Assembly (NCBI GenBank): GCA_036365515.1
Contig: CM070874.1
Coordinates: forward strand, 249,704,430-249,768,429
DNA: 64,000 nucleotides
Reading direction: 5' to 3'
DNA from: Torymus aiolomorphi
Lineage: Eukaryota; Arthropoda; Insecta; Hymenoptera; Torymidae
A program made the position numbers and the translations under genes. Below the pieces are notes generated by a model. That model was not told the origin of the DNA. It saw nothing but the letters and a program-made list of their open reading frames with translations, and searched no databases. The first letter of the stretch is position 1. The number at the start of each line of letters is the position of its first letter. Shown here one piece after another: positions 1 to 11,321 of this stretch.

Positions 1-1
1 A

Positions 2-358
2 CAGAGATGTGAGGAGGTCAACATATGCCAGAGAGGCGGGAGAGGTAATAGGAAAAGAAGAGAGGATATATGGAAAAGAGGAGATAAAAAATCTTGGAAT
101 GGACTAGAAATACTGGGAAGATTCAGGATCGGAAACGAAGCTAGGGCGAATGAGTACTGAAGAAGAGATGAAGAGAAGGGGTGCAGAGTGTGTAAGGAAG
201 GTTCAGAAACGATGAAACACGTACTGATGGAATGCGCAATCACAGGCATGAGCGACATGGACTGGAGAAGGCTGATAAATGGAGACAGGGTAAGTGTATG
301 CAGACTGAATGAGGTAATATGGAAGACGAAAAGGTGGGAAGCGGAGAATCGGGACTAG
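2..358 (+). pseudogene. LINE ORF2 C-terminal fragment with CCHC zinc knuckle
   Basis: Reading from base 2, the frame shows the end of a LINE reverse-transcriptase protein. A segment of the RFRIGNEARANEY type is followed by a cysteine-histidine knuckle of form C-x2-C-x8-H-x4-C encoded at about 182-226. This is the usual C-terminal zinc-binding tail of insect LINE ORF2 proteins. It anchors the protein to RNA or DNA during target-primed reverse transcription. An in-frame TGA at about 152-154 replaces what is normally a tryptophan, so the copy is dead. The frame ends at TAG 356-358. Only the last 118 codons or so are in the window. Confidence 0.65.
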
Positions 359-493
359 CTGTAATGGACGGTAGTTATACCCTGAGGGAGTGTACAGGAA
401 GGACAAGAAGAGGATGGAGGAGTGGCTAAGGAAGATGGAAGAAAAATTGGGAGGAGGAAAAAGGAAGAAGTCCGGAGAGAGTAAAAGCGAGCG

Positions 494-988
494 GTGGAGC
501 AACGGAGAGAAAGACTGGAGTCAAGCGAAAACGAAAAGGAGAGAGGAAAGAAAAGGATGAGAAGTGAGTTGAGGAAGGCAAGCACGGGCACCAGCAGATA
601 CAGGAGCAGGGAGAGATATCAGAGAAGAGGAAGGGACATGATTGAAAGACATCGCAACAAGGTGCTCATGATAAAAAAAGGAAGGAAATGGGAGGAGGAT
701 ATTGGAGTGACGGAATGGCTGCAGATGGAATTGGGAGAGGAGATGGAGATTAAGGTAGAGAGGACAAAGGACGCACAGGTGTTCAAAGTGTGGTGTGAGG
801 GGAAGGAGGTGAAGAAGAAGATTTGGCAGGCGAGGAGGAAATGGGAGGAGGAAGAGGTGGCGATGGATGAAGAATGGAAGTCCATCCCTGGAAGAAGGGC
901 CAGAGTGAAGGTGTTTGAGAGTATGAAGGAGATTGCAAGACGGACTCGATATAAGGACGCAAGAATTATAATCAAAGAGAACGGGTGA
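494..988 (+). CDS. LINE ORF1-like basic/acidic protein fragment
   Basis: This is an open frame of 164 codons with no convincing ATG start at its left end, because the first codon is GTG. It encodes a strongly charged Arg/Lys/Glu-rich protein. The N-terminal third looks like coiled coil. A C-terminal block from about residue 55 begins with hydrophobic beta-strand-like text (KVLMIKKG) and ends in a basic helix. This resembles the C-terminal half of L1-like ORF1 proteins of insect LINEs, which bind element RNA. It is in the same frame as the ORF2 remnant but follows its stop codon, so it may be the start of a second tandem copy or a rearranged element. Assignment is by layout only and no clear motif is diagnostic. 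Confidence 0.4.
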   Translation: MEQRRERLESSENEKERGKKRMRSELRKASTGTSRYRSRERYQRRGRDMIERHRNKVLMIKKGRKWEEDIGVTEWLQMELGEEMEIKVERTKDAQVFKVWCEGKEVKKKIWQARRKWEEEEVAMDEEWKSIPGRRARVKVFESMKEIARRTRYKDARIIIKENG

Positions 989-1325
989 AAGGAAAGGGAG
1001 GAGGGAGAGATAACGGAGGAGAATAGAAGGAACTGGAAAGACGAGTAGGAAGGTAGAGAGAATAGAAAGCGAGACGAGACAAGGGTACTGGATGAAAAAG
1101 ACAGAAGAAAAAAAATGTTAAATGATAATGAATAAGGAATATTGAATATTAATTATAATGAATATAAGTGAAATGAAAGAGTTACATAACCACGCACACA
1201 AATGTCGGGTATTTTTGCAAATTTTCTATAATGTAAATATTAGCTAGTGATAAGTAGAAGGCGCAGTAAGGCGTTGTAGAGTTGAATAACCGAAAGGTTG
1301 AATAAAGCGATTATTATTATTATTA

Positions 1326-2128
1326 AAATAAAGCAAAATTTCTGATATATCTGTAAGCGAAACAACAACAAAGAACAGAAAAATAGATTAAACTGAAAGT
1401 TATAGCTATATTAAATATATATGTCATGAAAAGATAATACTGTCAGAACCTATTTAAGTACTGGGTGTTGTATGCGGATATTCTCATTATATAAGAATAT
1501 GAACACATCAAGTGAGCAAGTTGTAGAATAGTTCCTGCAGCGCTTGTGTAAAATGTGTAAGTAATAAAAAATCTGTTTTTGAAATGGGAAGTATAAAATT
1601 AACTTTGATTGATTTTATACTACTAATTTTTATTTGCAATTTTTTTTTTCTTAAACTATCCTTGGATCTGAAACCAAGATTAAATAGCTTTTAAGTTCTA
1701 TATTGCAGCATTACCAAATAAAAATATTAGCCTACTACGGGCTATTACCTACTAAGGGCTATAGTAATGTATTATTCTAAATAATGTGAAGATATTGTTA
1801 AGCCGATGAAATCTTTTTTACAGATAATTATTTGATGGATGTAAAATGATTAATGTCCGTGCCAAAATAACTTTTATATGGATGTTCAATTTTTCATTTT
1901 TCATCAAAGTACATTATACAAAATAGTGAAAACAAGTTTGGTAAGTAGTTTTCAAAGGCATACCAAGTTATAAGAAACTCATGTTTCAAACTTGATTTCT
2001 AAAAAACTTATTTTTTTTTTGTGTTTACAGGGTCTTTGCCGCAGGTTTATTTTTCAAGAACTGAACGGAATGACTTGAAATTTTAGGTGAGAATTCTTTT
2101 TTATATTGTTCACAGCTTTTGTTTGTTA
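1326..2128. other. AT-rich intergenic sequence, no gene seen
   Basis: This stretch has many stops in all frames, homopolymer T runs and no repeat shared with the rest of the window that I could find. It ends at the CTTT target duplication of the Gypsy-1 element. Confidence 0.6.
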
Positions 2129-2132
2129 CTTT

Positions 2133-3176
<1,044 letters not shown>

Positions 3177-3856
3177 ACTCCCCCTGCTAAACTCGAAGTA
3201 GTCAGCTGACTACCTTCGCATGTTTATCAGTAGACTCATCATCGCATCTATCTACAGGTCATTTGCTCTAGCTAATCTAGTTTAAGCTAATCGGTCTTAG
3301 CTACAGCGGTGTGAGTGTAGTTGTTTGTGTCCCTTAACATCTTCTTCTGCAGCTGGGCTTAGGAGTATATCTGTGTGAGTGTAACCGGTGGTGGTGTATG
3401 CTAACTAGTGCAACCTGGCGCCGGTAACTCCAACAATCGTTACCACGCAATTACCGAACGAGATCGCGAACTCTCACAGCACTCTAACACCTTTCATACA
3501 TTCCAGATTTTAAACATCATTTATATAAAAAAAAAACTATTGCAACAGCGCCTTACCTGGCCGATCCCTTGAGGTACTGCTCTTCTTGAACTGCATTCTG
3601 GCAACCTATGGTGCATGCTGAATTTCCCTCGAATTACACACGAATTTAGCCAAACGATTCCTCTGAATTAAAGGTTTACTTTATTGCGATTTGCTTCAGG
3701 CTTAGATTATGGAAGAGCGCGCTCGCTTTTACTTGCAGGACTCAAATGGACGAGGAGAGGTAAGATAAATAAAAACTCTGAGATATACTTGGCGGAGCTT
3801 AACTTATCAAGAATATCATCCAAGTCACGCAATGGATGTGCGATGGACTTAGTACG
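3177..3856 (-). pseudogene. Gypsy-1 residual interior, end of the split reverse transcriptase
   Basis: Read on the minus strand from 3856, the frame continues exactly from the truncated reverse transcriptase at 28187. It gives RTKSIAHPLRDLDDILDKL followed by a segment recalling the strand before the catalytic Asp of gypsy polymerases, then frame is lost near 3760. Between 3177 and about 3700 I see no coding match. RNase H and integrase, normally 2.5 kb more, are absent. Gypsy-1 had therefore lost most of pol, and the only intact landmark here is the purine-rich tract beside the LTR. Confidence 0.7.
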
Positions 3857-3861
3857 CTTAT

Positions 3862-4617
3862 TGTGACAGACAAAAGCTGTCACGTAAGAGTGGGAGGGGG
3901 TATCCAAGCGAAGAAAGAAGACTGACACGTGCGACAAATAATTTTTTATTTTCTCTCGGCTCGATGCAGTCGACCGATTACAGAGACACACCGCCCCGCG
4001 CTCCTTATATACTAAAGCGCTCCGCGCTGGCGACCTCGATCGGTAGAACGTAGAAATGCTGTACATCACGTATACGCGCCGGCTTGAAGGCGCGCGCGCG
4101 CACCACGGCACACGACGGACCGTGCTCACCGGACGCCGTCGCGCGCGACCTCGTCCGGCGGAACATGAAACAAAGACAAGGACCGAAATAAGTATTTATA
4201 ATAATAATAACGGAACAATGAAAACGCGTTGGCTCGAAGGCGCACGGCGAACCGCGCTCCCCGGAGTTACCACGCGTGTCCTCGGCGCACGGCGAACCGC
4301 GCTCACCGGAGACACGCGGGTCTACGACCACAAGCGCGTGCTCACACCACGGCGCACGGCGGACGGCGCTCACCGGAGTCACCTCGCGCACCCTCGGCGC
4401 ACGGCGAACCGCGCTCACCGGAGTTACCGCGCGTGTCCTCGGCGCACGGCGAACCGCGCTTACCGGAGACACGCGGGCCTCCAACCACACGTGCGCGCCG
4501 CTCGAGTAAAGGGCAACAAAAAATAAAACACTCAAAGAAAAAGAAAGGAAAGGAAAAGGAGGGAAACACTAGCCAGGAGGAACGCCACATCCTCTTCACT
4601 TCGCGCGGTTGGCGACA
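3862..4617 (-). repeat. BEL/Pao 3' LTR
   Basis: Pair of the LTR at 27414-28181. The minus strand carries AATAAAAAATT about 70 bases before the end, a likely polyadenylation box. It contains a GC-rich tandem array (see 4225-4500) and a (TAA)n tract at about 4196-4211. The minus-strand purine tract AAAAAGGGGG just upstream (plus about 4656-4665) is a likely priming tract, about 40 bases from the LTR boundary. Confidence 0.85.
4225..4500. repeat. GC-rich tandem array within the BEL/Pao LTR
   Basis: Five to six imperfect units of about 45-65 bp share the core GGCGCACGGCGAACCGCGCT followed by CACCGGAG. The same array sits at 27795-28060 in the other LTR. The repeat length and lack of stops create overlapping Arg/Pro-rich open frames on both strands that are not genes. 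Confidence 0.85.
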
Positions 4618-4659
4618 CTCTCCGCCCTCGGTAGGTGGTCGGTCCCACGTACCCCCTTT

Positions 4660-7127
4660 TTATGCAGTCGCCAACTTGATTAGTTTGACGACCGTCCGTA
4701 CGATCTCGCGATTTTTCATTTTTATCAATGCTACTCGCACGCGCTTGTCCGCTCCCGGAAACGTTTTCTGCACTATCCCCTTCGACCACTCGTTGCGTGG
4801 GGTTTGGTAGTTCACCACCAATACGACGTCGCCTACTCCAATCGCAGCTCCGTCGGACGACCATTTCGTCCGCAGGATTTTCATCGGGAGGTACTCCCGT
4901 ATCCACCGGCGCCAAAACTGATTCGCCATAGTTTGAGCGATTCTCCAGTGCTTCCTGGAACATACTTCTATTTGTCCGTATCTTCCGGGTAGCGACTATA
5001 CCGAAGATCCCCCAATCAAAAAGTGATTGGATGTGAGGGCCTCTTGATCATCCGGGTGTATTGGCACGTGCGTGAGTGGTCGTGAATTGACTATGTGTTC
5101 CACCTCCGCTAACAACGTTTGGAGGGTGTCTCCTTTAGGCGTTTGTCCGTTCAGAACGGCCTTAAGGGTCCTTTTTACACTGCCAACTAGCCTTTCCCAG
5201 GCTCCACCCATGTGCGGGGCGGAAGGAGGGATGAACTCTCATTTCATATCTCTCCCAAGCGCGTACTCTTGTAGGTGTTCTCTGTTCAAGTTCTCAACGG
5301 CTTGGCGAAGCTCCTCACTGGCCCCACGTAGGTTCGTGCCGTTGTCAGAGTACATCGTTGCTGGTTGTCCCCGACGTGCAGCCATTCGACGGATTGCCAT
5401 TATAGTTGCGTCTGCGGTGAGATTTGAGGCGATCTCAAGGTGAACCGCCCGGATTGTCAGGCATGTGAAGATGACCCCCATCTCTTTTCGCGTCGCCGAC
5501 CAACGGTAATCATCATGGGGCCAAAATAGTCCATACCACAATGGGAAAATGGTCTCAGTCGGTAAGCTAACCTCCCCGTTGGCAAGTCCGCCATTCTTGG
5601 GGGTGCTGGTTTCGCGCGCATAATGCGACATTTCTGGTATTTAGAGACTACAGAGTTCAGCGTCACTCTGGCGTTTATTACCCAGTACCGTTGTCTCAAT
5701 TCGTTCAATACAAGTTCGTGATTTCCATAGTTGGCCTTCTCGTGGTAATGGGCCGCTATCAAACGAATCATCGGATCTTTGCCCGACAAAATGATCGGAT
5801 AATTGTTAAAACCTCCACTCCGGGTTAGTTTGGTCGCCCTGCCTCCAACGCGAATCAAGTCATCTTTCCCTAGATGGGGGTTTAGCGTTAGGAGTTGGCT
5901 CCTTTTGTCTACCGCTCTTAGGTTTTTTAAGTCCCGCCATTCATTGGGAAACGTTTCCCGTTGCGATTTTGTAGCAAGCGGGCTTCGGCCTGCCTCAGGA
6001 GGTCGAGGTTTAAACCTCCTGGCGATTCCGTCGTGTCGATCCGTTTTCGCTGACCGTGGTGTCGATGCTTCTGACGAACCCGTTCAGGTATTCTTAACGC
6101 TAGCGACTTTTGTTTCGCCAAAAGCATGGTTGCTGTGCTCCTCAATAAACGCTGCCACGAAGAGAACCTCGCGGCGTCCGAAGCGAGTCTCCGTCCAGAG
6201 CAGTTCGAATCAGAAGTATTCTTCGTTTCTCTATCCCTGCGAACTCTTCTCTCTCTGTGGTAAGGACTGGGGCAAAGGCCAGCATTCCCGCGGTTGCGAG
6301 AGAAAGGTTGGTCCCCTAAACCAACGTGTCACGTCCGAGGTCCCTCTGGATGGGTCATCAACCGAGTTTTTTGCCGACGGTACCCAGTTCCATTCATCCG
6401 CTCCTGATGACTCCCTAATCTCTCCAATGCGGTTCGCCACGAATGTTTGATAATCACGCGGATCTTTCATAATCCAGCTCAAAACGGTCCGTGAGTCGGT
6501 CCAGAGATAGCGTCTACCTATCTCGCAGTCATGTTCCTTTCGGATCGTTTGGGCCAACCTGCATGCAAGCACTGCACCTTGCAGCTCTAATCGGGGGGTT
6601 GTAACGGGCTTCTGTGGGGCTACACGATTTGTACTTGCTATGAGCCTCACGGTGCTTGAGCCATTCTCGTATAACGCTTTCAATAAGCGACCGTCGCGTA
6701 CGCTTTTTCACTGGCGTCACTGAAGATGTGCAGTTCCAACCGTGGCTCCCCTTTAGAGGCCGTGATGTAGCACCTTGGTACGCTTAGTTGACATATTGTT
6801 GGGAGCTCAGCCAACCAGCCTTTCCATTGTACATATTCATTATCCCCTATCGCGGCGTCCCATCCACACCCACTTCGCCATATCCTCTGTATTAAAATCT
6901 TGGAACGTACCAAAAATGGACTCAACAATCCCAGCGGGTCGAAGACCGACATGATCACACGCAAAACTTCTCGCTTTGTTGGTTTACGGATGCCCACAAG
7001 TATTTCTTCGGGTATTTGGTCAGTCCTCGCTTTAAACGTCAAGGTGTCTCCTTGGATGTCCCAATATAGACCAAGGGTTTTTTCACACGAACCCGAATCT
7101 ATTTTTTCTAAAGCGCCCATCCCCCTC
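4660..7127 (-). pseudogene. BEL/Pao pol, C-terminal half: RT end, RNase H, integrase, DUF5641
   Basis: The blocks run in order on the minus strand. 7120-6680 has the SVFDPLGLLSPF motif that follows the Pao polymerase, then FSDASEKAYATVAY, the first RNase H Asp. 6683-6231 has the rest of RNase H (TPRLELQGA, LWTDS). 5858-5457 has the integrase zinc domain and MDYFGP, and 5631-5239 has the DDE core with YSDNGTNL. 5211-4996 carries MGGAWERLVGSVKR, and 4929-4660 is the DUF5641 tail with VGDVVLVV. Frames shift several times between the blocks, so no single protein is encoded. The family polyprotein copies and integrates the element. The missing N-terminal part of the polymerase ends at the copia junction near 7127. 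Confidence 0.85.
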
Positions 7128-7136
7128 GAGGAGTGG

Positions 7137-7975
7137 TCTACGTATTTAAAAGAATCGACAGCTCTACAAATAATTTGCAGAAATAAATTGGAAAGAATGA
7201 AATTGAAAGATTTTAGTGACTCGATGGAATTCCTTAACGAGTTTGAAAAATCAGTGAATGGGTTGAAAGAAGCTGGTGCAAATGTGACGGAGAAAGAAAA
7301 AATGAACTACATGTTAAGGACATTACCGGATTCGATGAGTCACATTGGGGACTTAATCGATGTACTGAAAGAAGAGGAACAAACTGTAGAATATGTGAAA
7401 AACAAAATTAAAATGGTTGAACTAAAAGGAAAAAGTGTAAGTGAAAATTCGAGATCAAACGCGTTTACGTGTGAGAAAAGAAAAGAGGATAAAAGGACAT
7501 GTTATGTATGTGGAAATACACGGCATATACAGTACGATTGCTCGAAGAAAAACAATTCGTGGAATCAAGGAACGCCGCAGCAAGGAGGCGGCAGAGGAAG
7601 CCGTGCGCCACAGAGAGGAGGGGGCAACGGCAGAGGCTACACACAGCAGCGAGGAACGAGTACCAACCGGCGTGGAAGGAGCGGCTTAACGGAACTGCCG
7701 AAAGATACAATAGGACAATCATGGATAGTACTAGGTGTTTATCAGGTGAGTCCAAGATAGAGAGACAACGCGGCCGAGGCGCGCAAGGCAGTGATGACAA
7801 CAGCAGCGGTCATCAAAATACCGAGAAGAGAGAAGTGTTGAGCACTTCAGTAGAAATAAGATCTGCGAATATAAGTAACGGTAATGTAAACGAAAATAAG
7901 ATAGAATGGATTTTAGACAGCGGTTGTACAGACCATGTGATTAATAACCAAAATTATTTTAATGATGCAATTGTA
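7137..7975 (+). pseudogene. Copia gag and protease, with an inserted copy of integrase DNA
   Basis: The 5'-truncated gag reads in the frame containing FLNEFEKSVNGLKEAGANVT and MLRTLPDSMSHIG, as in the UBN2/gag region of copia. It reaches the single zinc knuckle CYVCGNTRHIQYDC (C-x2-C-x4-H-x4-C) at about 7500-7541. A Gly/Arg-rich stretch follows, then an 81-bp block (7685-7765) that belongs to integrase. The aspartic protease follows in another frame with the DSG motif in EWILDSGCTDHVI at about 7904-7940, and stops soon after at 7976. Gag normally packages element RNA and the protease matures the polyprotein. Frames are broken here. Confidence 0.8.
7685..7765 (+). repeat. 81-bp duplicate of the integrase segment at 8768-8848
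   Basis: The block starting CTTAACGGAACTG and ending AGTCCAAGATAGAGAGA occurs at 7685-7765 and at 8768-8848, differing at only a few positions. In the second place it is a natural part of integrase (LNGTAERYNRT, including the catalytic Glu). In the first it lies between gag and protease, out of context. Confidence 0.95.
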
Positions 7976-7976
7976 T

Positions 7977-9303
7977 AGAAAGAACCGATTAATGTAAAAG
8001 TAGGTGACGGTAAAAAGTAAATTCAAAACATTTAATGAAGAGATAGATATTGAATTAGAAAATGTATTTTACGTAAAAGATATGGACAGAAATTGAATGA
8101 GTTTTGCTAAAGTAACTGATAAGTGTAAAGTGGTATGTATCGGAGATAGTGCTAAAATTTATAACAAAAATAATAAATTAATTGCGATAGCTTGGAAAAA
8201 GGATAGAATGTATAAAATGACTAGCTTTATTGAAAAAGGTAGAGAATCTAACTTGACAACGAAAAATGAAAAAATGACTTTAAAAGAAAAGTGGCATGGA
8301 ATATTGGGACACGTTAATTTTAATTATTTGAATACGATGTGTAAAAATCATATTTTACAGGGTTTGCCAAGTGAAATAGAATCAAATTACTATAAATGTG
8401 CTACGTGTATTGAAAACAAAATGTACAATATTCCTTTTGATAATAATAGAAAAAGAGCGAAAGATATATTAGAAATAGTACATAAGATTTGAATGGGCCA
8501 CACAATACAGTAGGTTATAAAGGAGAAAAGTATTTCATAACTTTTATTGATGATTTTAGTAAATTAGCAAAAATATATGCAATTAAGTCTAAAGACGAAG
8601 TATATGATAAATTTATTGAATATATAAATTTAGTTGAGAATAAAGCTGGAAAGAAAATAAAGAAATTATGATGTGATAATGGATCTGAATATTTAAATAA
8701 AGATATGTATAAATTGTGTAGACAAAAGAGAATTGAATTAGAAACATGTCCACCTTATGTTCATGAGCTTAACGGAACTGCAGAAAGATACAATAGGACA
8801 ATTATGGATAGTACTAGGTGTTTATTAGCTGAGTCCAAGATAGAGAGAAGGTTTTGGCCAGAAGTAGTCTGCGCCGCAGCTTATTTAAAAAATAGAACTA
8901 TTGCGAACACCTTAGTAAGAAATAAATCTCCTTATGAGATATTTTTAAATGAAAAACCAGACACAAAGTATTTAAAATTATACGGAAGTAAAGTATTTGT
9001 TAGAGTACCGGAAAGCAAAAGAAATTCGAAATGGGATAGAAAAACAGATTTAGGAACGTTGATAGGTTATGATGTAACAGGGTATAGAGTCCTTATAGGA
9101 AATAGAGTCATTGTTGCGAGACACGTAGATGTCATTGAAGAAGATGTAAATTGCATTGGCCTAAATGATAGTGATTCAGAAAAGGAAAATTTAAATTCAC
9201 CTTCCCCTATTTCGACTCTCGAGTCAAGTAGGAGAATTAAAACTAATTGGGAAACACAAGCTATAAATGATAATGAAAATGAAAATTGTATAAAAATGAA
9301 GTA
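7977..9303 (+). pseudogene. Copia integrase, several stops
   Basis: The integrase zinc domain is seen at about 8290-8430 as WHGILGHVNFNYL followed by YYKCATCIENK (H-H-C-C). The rve core follows, with FITFIDDFSK (first Asp) at about 8537-8566, CDNGSEYLNKD (second Asp, preceded by a TGA) at about 8672-8704, and LNGTAERYNRT (Glu) at about 8768. The C-terminal GKTPYE-like part is present as NKSPYEIF. Stops at about 8490 and 8669 break the frame. Family role: inserts element cDNA into the genome. Confidence 0.85.
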
Positions 9304-10379
9304 GAAGAAGTACCTGATTTAAGAAGATCACAAAGAACGATTAAAAAGCCTAGTAGATTTGATGATAATTATGTATATAGTGGTTCTATTTATGTAAATT
9401 ATTGTAGTGCAGATAGTCCTGTAAACTTTAAAGAGGCTATTGAAAGTGATGAGTCAAATTTTTGGATAGATGCTATGAATAAAGAAATGAATAGTTTAAA
9501 GAAAAATAAAACTTAGGAATTAGTCGAGAAACCAAAGAATGAAAAGGTGATAGATTTAAAGTGGATTTATACCAAAAAAGGTGAAAATGTATATAAAGCC
9601 AGAATTGTTGTAAGAGGTTATCAACAGAAAGATATGTTGGACGATATTTATTCACATGTTGCAAAAACACAAACTTTGAAAGTATTATTATCTTATTGTT
9701 GTCAGAATAGTTTATTAATAGAACAGATGGATGTTGAGACAGCATTAAATGGGAAGGTAAAATCGAAAGTATTTGTTAAACAGCGTGAAGGTTATGAGTA
9801 TGGAACAGAAAGAGTTTGTAAATTAAATAAAGCGTTGTATGGTTTGCGAGAAAGCCCAAGAGCCTGGTACGAGTGTCTTGATAGTTATTTAAATTTTTTA
9901 GGATTTGTAAAAAGCGAACACGATTATTGTTTGTATACTTTGAGAGAAAGAGATGAGATTATATATTTAATTATATTTGTGGATGATTTGTTAATATGTT
10001 GTAAGAATAGACAAAAATTGAATTACATAAAAGGTATGTTAAAAGAAAAATTTAAAATGAAAGATTTAGGTAAAGTGAGTACGTATTTAGGAATAAATAT
10101 CGAATATGATGAAAATAAAAATGAGATGTCCTTAGATCAGGAAAAGTACATTGAATCGTTAGCTAGAATATTTCAGATTGAACAAGCGAAATTGTATGAG
10201 ACTCCAATGGAGCAAAATTTGAAATTGGAACCTGCTCATGAAATGAATGAAAAAATAAAATATAGAAATTTGATAGGAGCACTTTTGTACATTAGTTCAG
10301 GGACTAGATTAGATGTGAGTTATAGTGTTAATTACTTAAGCAGATTTCAGAACTCTTATGATGAAACGCATTATAAGTA
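9304..10379 (+). pseudogene. Copia reverse transcriptase and first part of RNase H
   Basis: The RVT_2 family polymerase begins WIDAMNKEMNSLKKNKT, has a TAG at about 9514, then runs open from 9547. It contains KARIVVRGYQQ, MDVETALNG, ALYGLRESPRAWY and the catalytic IIFVDDLLI (the copia YVDD box with F for Y) at about 9967-9993. After YSVNYLSRFQNS the protein is cut at 10380 by the Gypsy-2 LTR. The next codons are found at 18556. Confidence 0.88.
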
Positions 10380-10436
10380 TGTAGGAAGTGGTGAGGTGAG
10401 GTGAATGATATAGACACTACTTCCTACTGAAGTCTT

Positions 10437-10505
<69 letters not shown>

Positions 10506-11014
10506 ATTTACAACATCATAAGATATTATTTCCTAGTATTTATCTGTTATTACTATTTTTACATATCATTTTTTGCACAGTCTGAAAAATTAACTTGCTA
10601 AAACATACACTTATTGTAATTGATAGATGCAGTGCAATAAGTTCCTTTGGCCAAACAACCAATTAATTATTTTTGAAAACATCGTGCTCAATATGAAATG
10701 TTAATAAAAATAATTATTTATTTTACGTAAAAAATCTTTTTATATTTAAAATCTGTTTCGTGAAAAGTTAGATAAAGAAAGCAACTAAAAATAGCCAAGT
10801 CAAATACTGTAAAGAAGAGGTGGAAAAGAAAAATGTTATCGGGCTAATATAATATAGTCGGGAGAATAATGCCGAGACTGGTCCGACTGGAACAGTGGTC
10901 GGAGCGGAACTGAGCGGCGACGTCGGCGGCGCTCGCTCGCAGCATGGCTGCTCTCTCTCTCTCTCTCTCTCTACAGCACTATCAAGTGCCGCCACCTATC
11001 GGTGGGGGCCTACA
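10380..11014 (-). repeat. Gypsy-2 3' LTR, with an extra internal block of about 370 bp
   Basis: Its ends match the 5' LTR at 18347-18555. Between a (CT)n tract (10441-10504) and the block starting GGTCCGACTGG (about 10878) it has about 370 bp of AT-rich sequence. The other LTR lacks this and joins the two parts directly. The short LTR probably lost it by slippage or deletion near CT repeats, or the long LTR gained an insert. Confidence 0.85.
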
Positions 11015-11033
11015 GTACTCCCCCCGAAAGGAG
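11015..11033 (-). other. Gypsy-2 polypurine tract
   Basis: On the minus strand the interior ends CTCCTTTCGGGGGGAGTAC right before the LTR start TGTAGG. A G-rich tract in this place primes plus-strand DNA synthesis in LTR retrotransposons. Confidence 0.7.
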
Positions 11034-11321
11034 AAAAAAAATAATGAGTATGATTATTTTTTATCACAGGTACTTGCGAGAGTGGCGATTGACTAGTGAG
11101 AGAGATTACGAAATTGAATACAGGTAACACAAAATAAGAGTACAGTCATCATGCAGAGAGTTACAAAATATATGCGCTTGGTAGCGAGATTACGTGTGTT
11201 TTGAAATAAACGTAGCTTAAGATCTAAAGTTAAGAACGAACGTATTTACATCAGGTCGCGCAGCGCGATAACTAAACTAACGTGTGTTTGGTCTCTGCAC
11301 CCCCTCGCGAAATGAGAAATT

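Larger units (their letters stand above)
1..1325 (+). mobile_element. 3' end of a non-LTR retrotransposon (LINE), degraded
   Basis: The segment starts inside the 3' end of a LINE ORF2 and finishes in an (ATT)n tail at about 1311-1325. The tail is preceded by a short hairpin-like 3' UTR and an AATAAA-like box near 1301. The coding strand is plus. A second open frame (494-988) lies between the ORF2 stop and the tail, an unusual order for a LINE. Simple ATT tails are typical of insect R1/I/jockey-like elements. The 5' end lies outside the window, so size and clade cannot be settled. Confidence 0.7.

Noticed and set aside
4005..4810. Several overlapping Arg/Pro/Thr-rich open frames
   Set aside because: They come from the GC-rich tandem array in the BEL/Pao LTR. 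The same set appears in the other LTR at 27569-28200.
5803..6450. 215-codon plus-strand frame
   Set aside because: It is the antisense shadow of BEL/Pao RNase H and integrase, with no recognisable domain.
6900..7140. N-terminal part of the plus-strand frame at 6900-7760
   Set aside because: Bases before about 7137 are antisense to the BEL/Pao polymerase. Only the later part is copia gag, so the fused protein is an accident of the junction.
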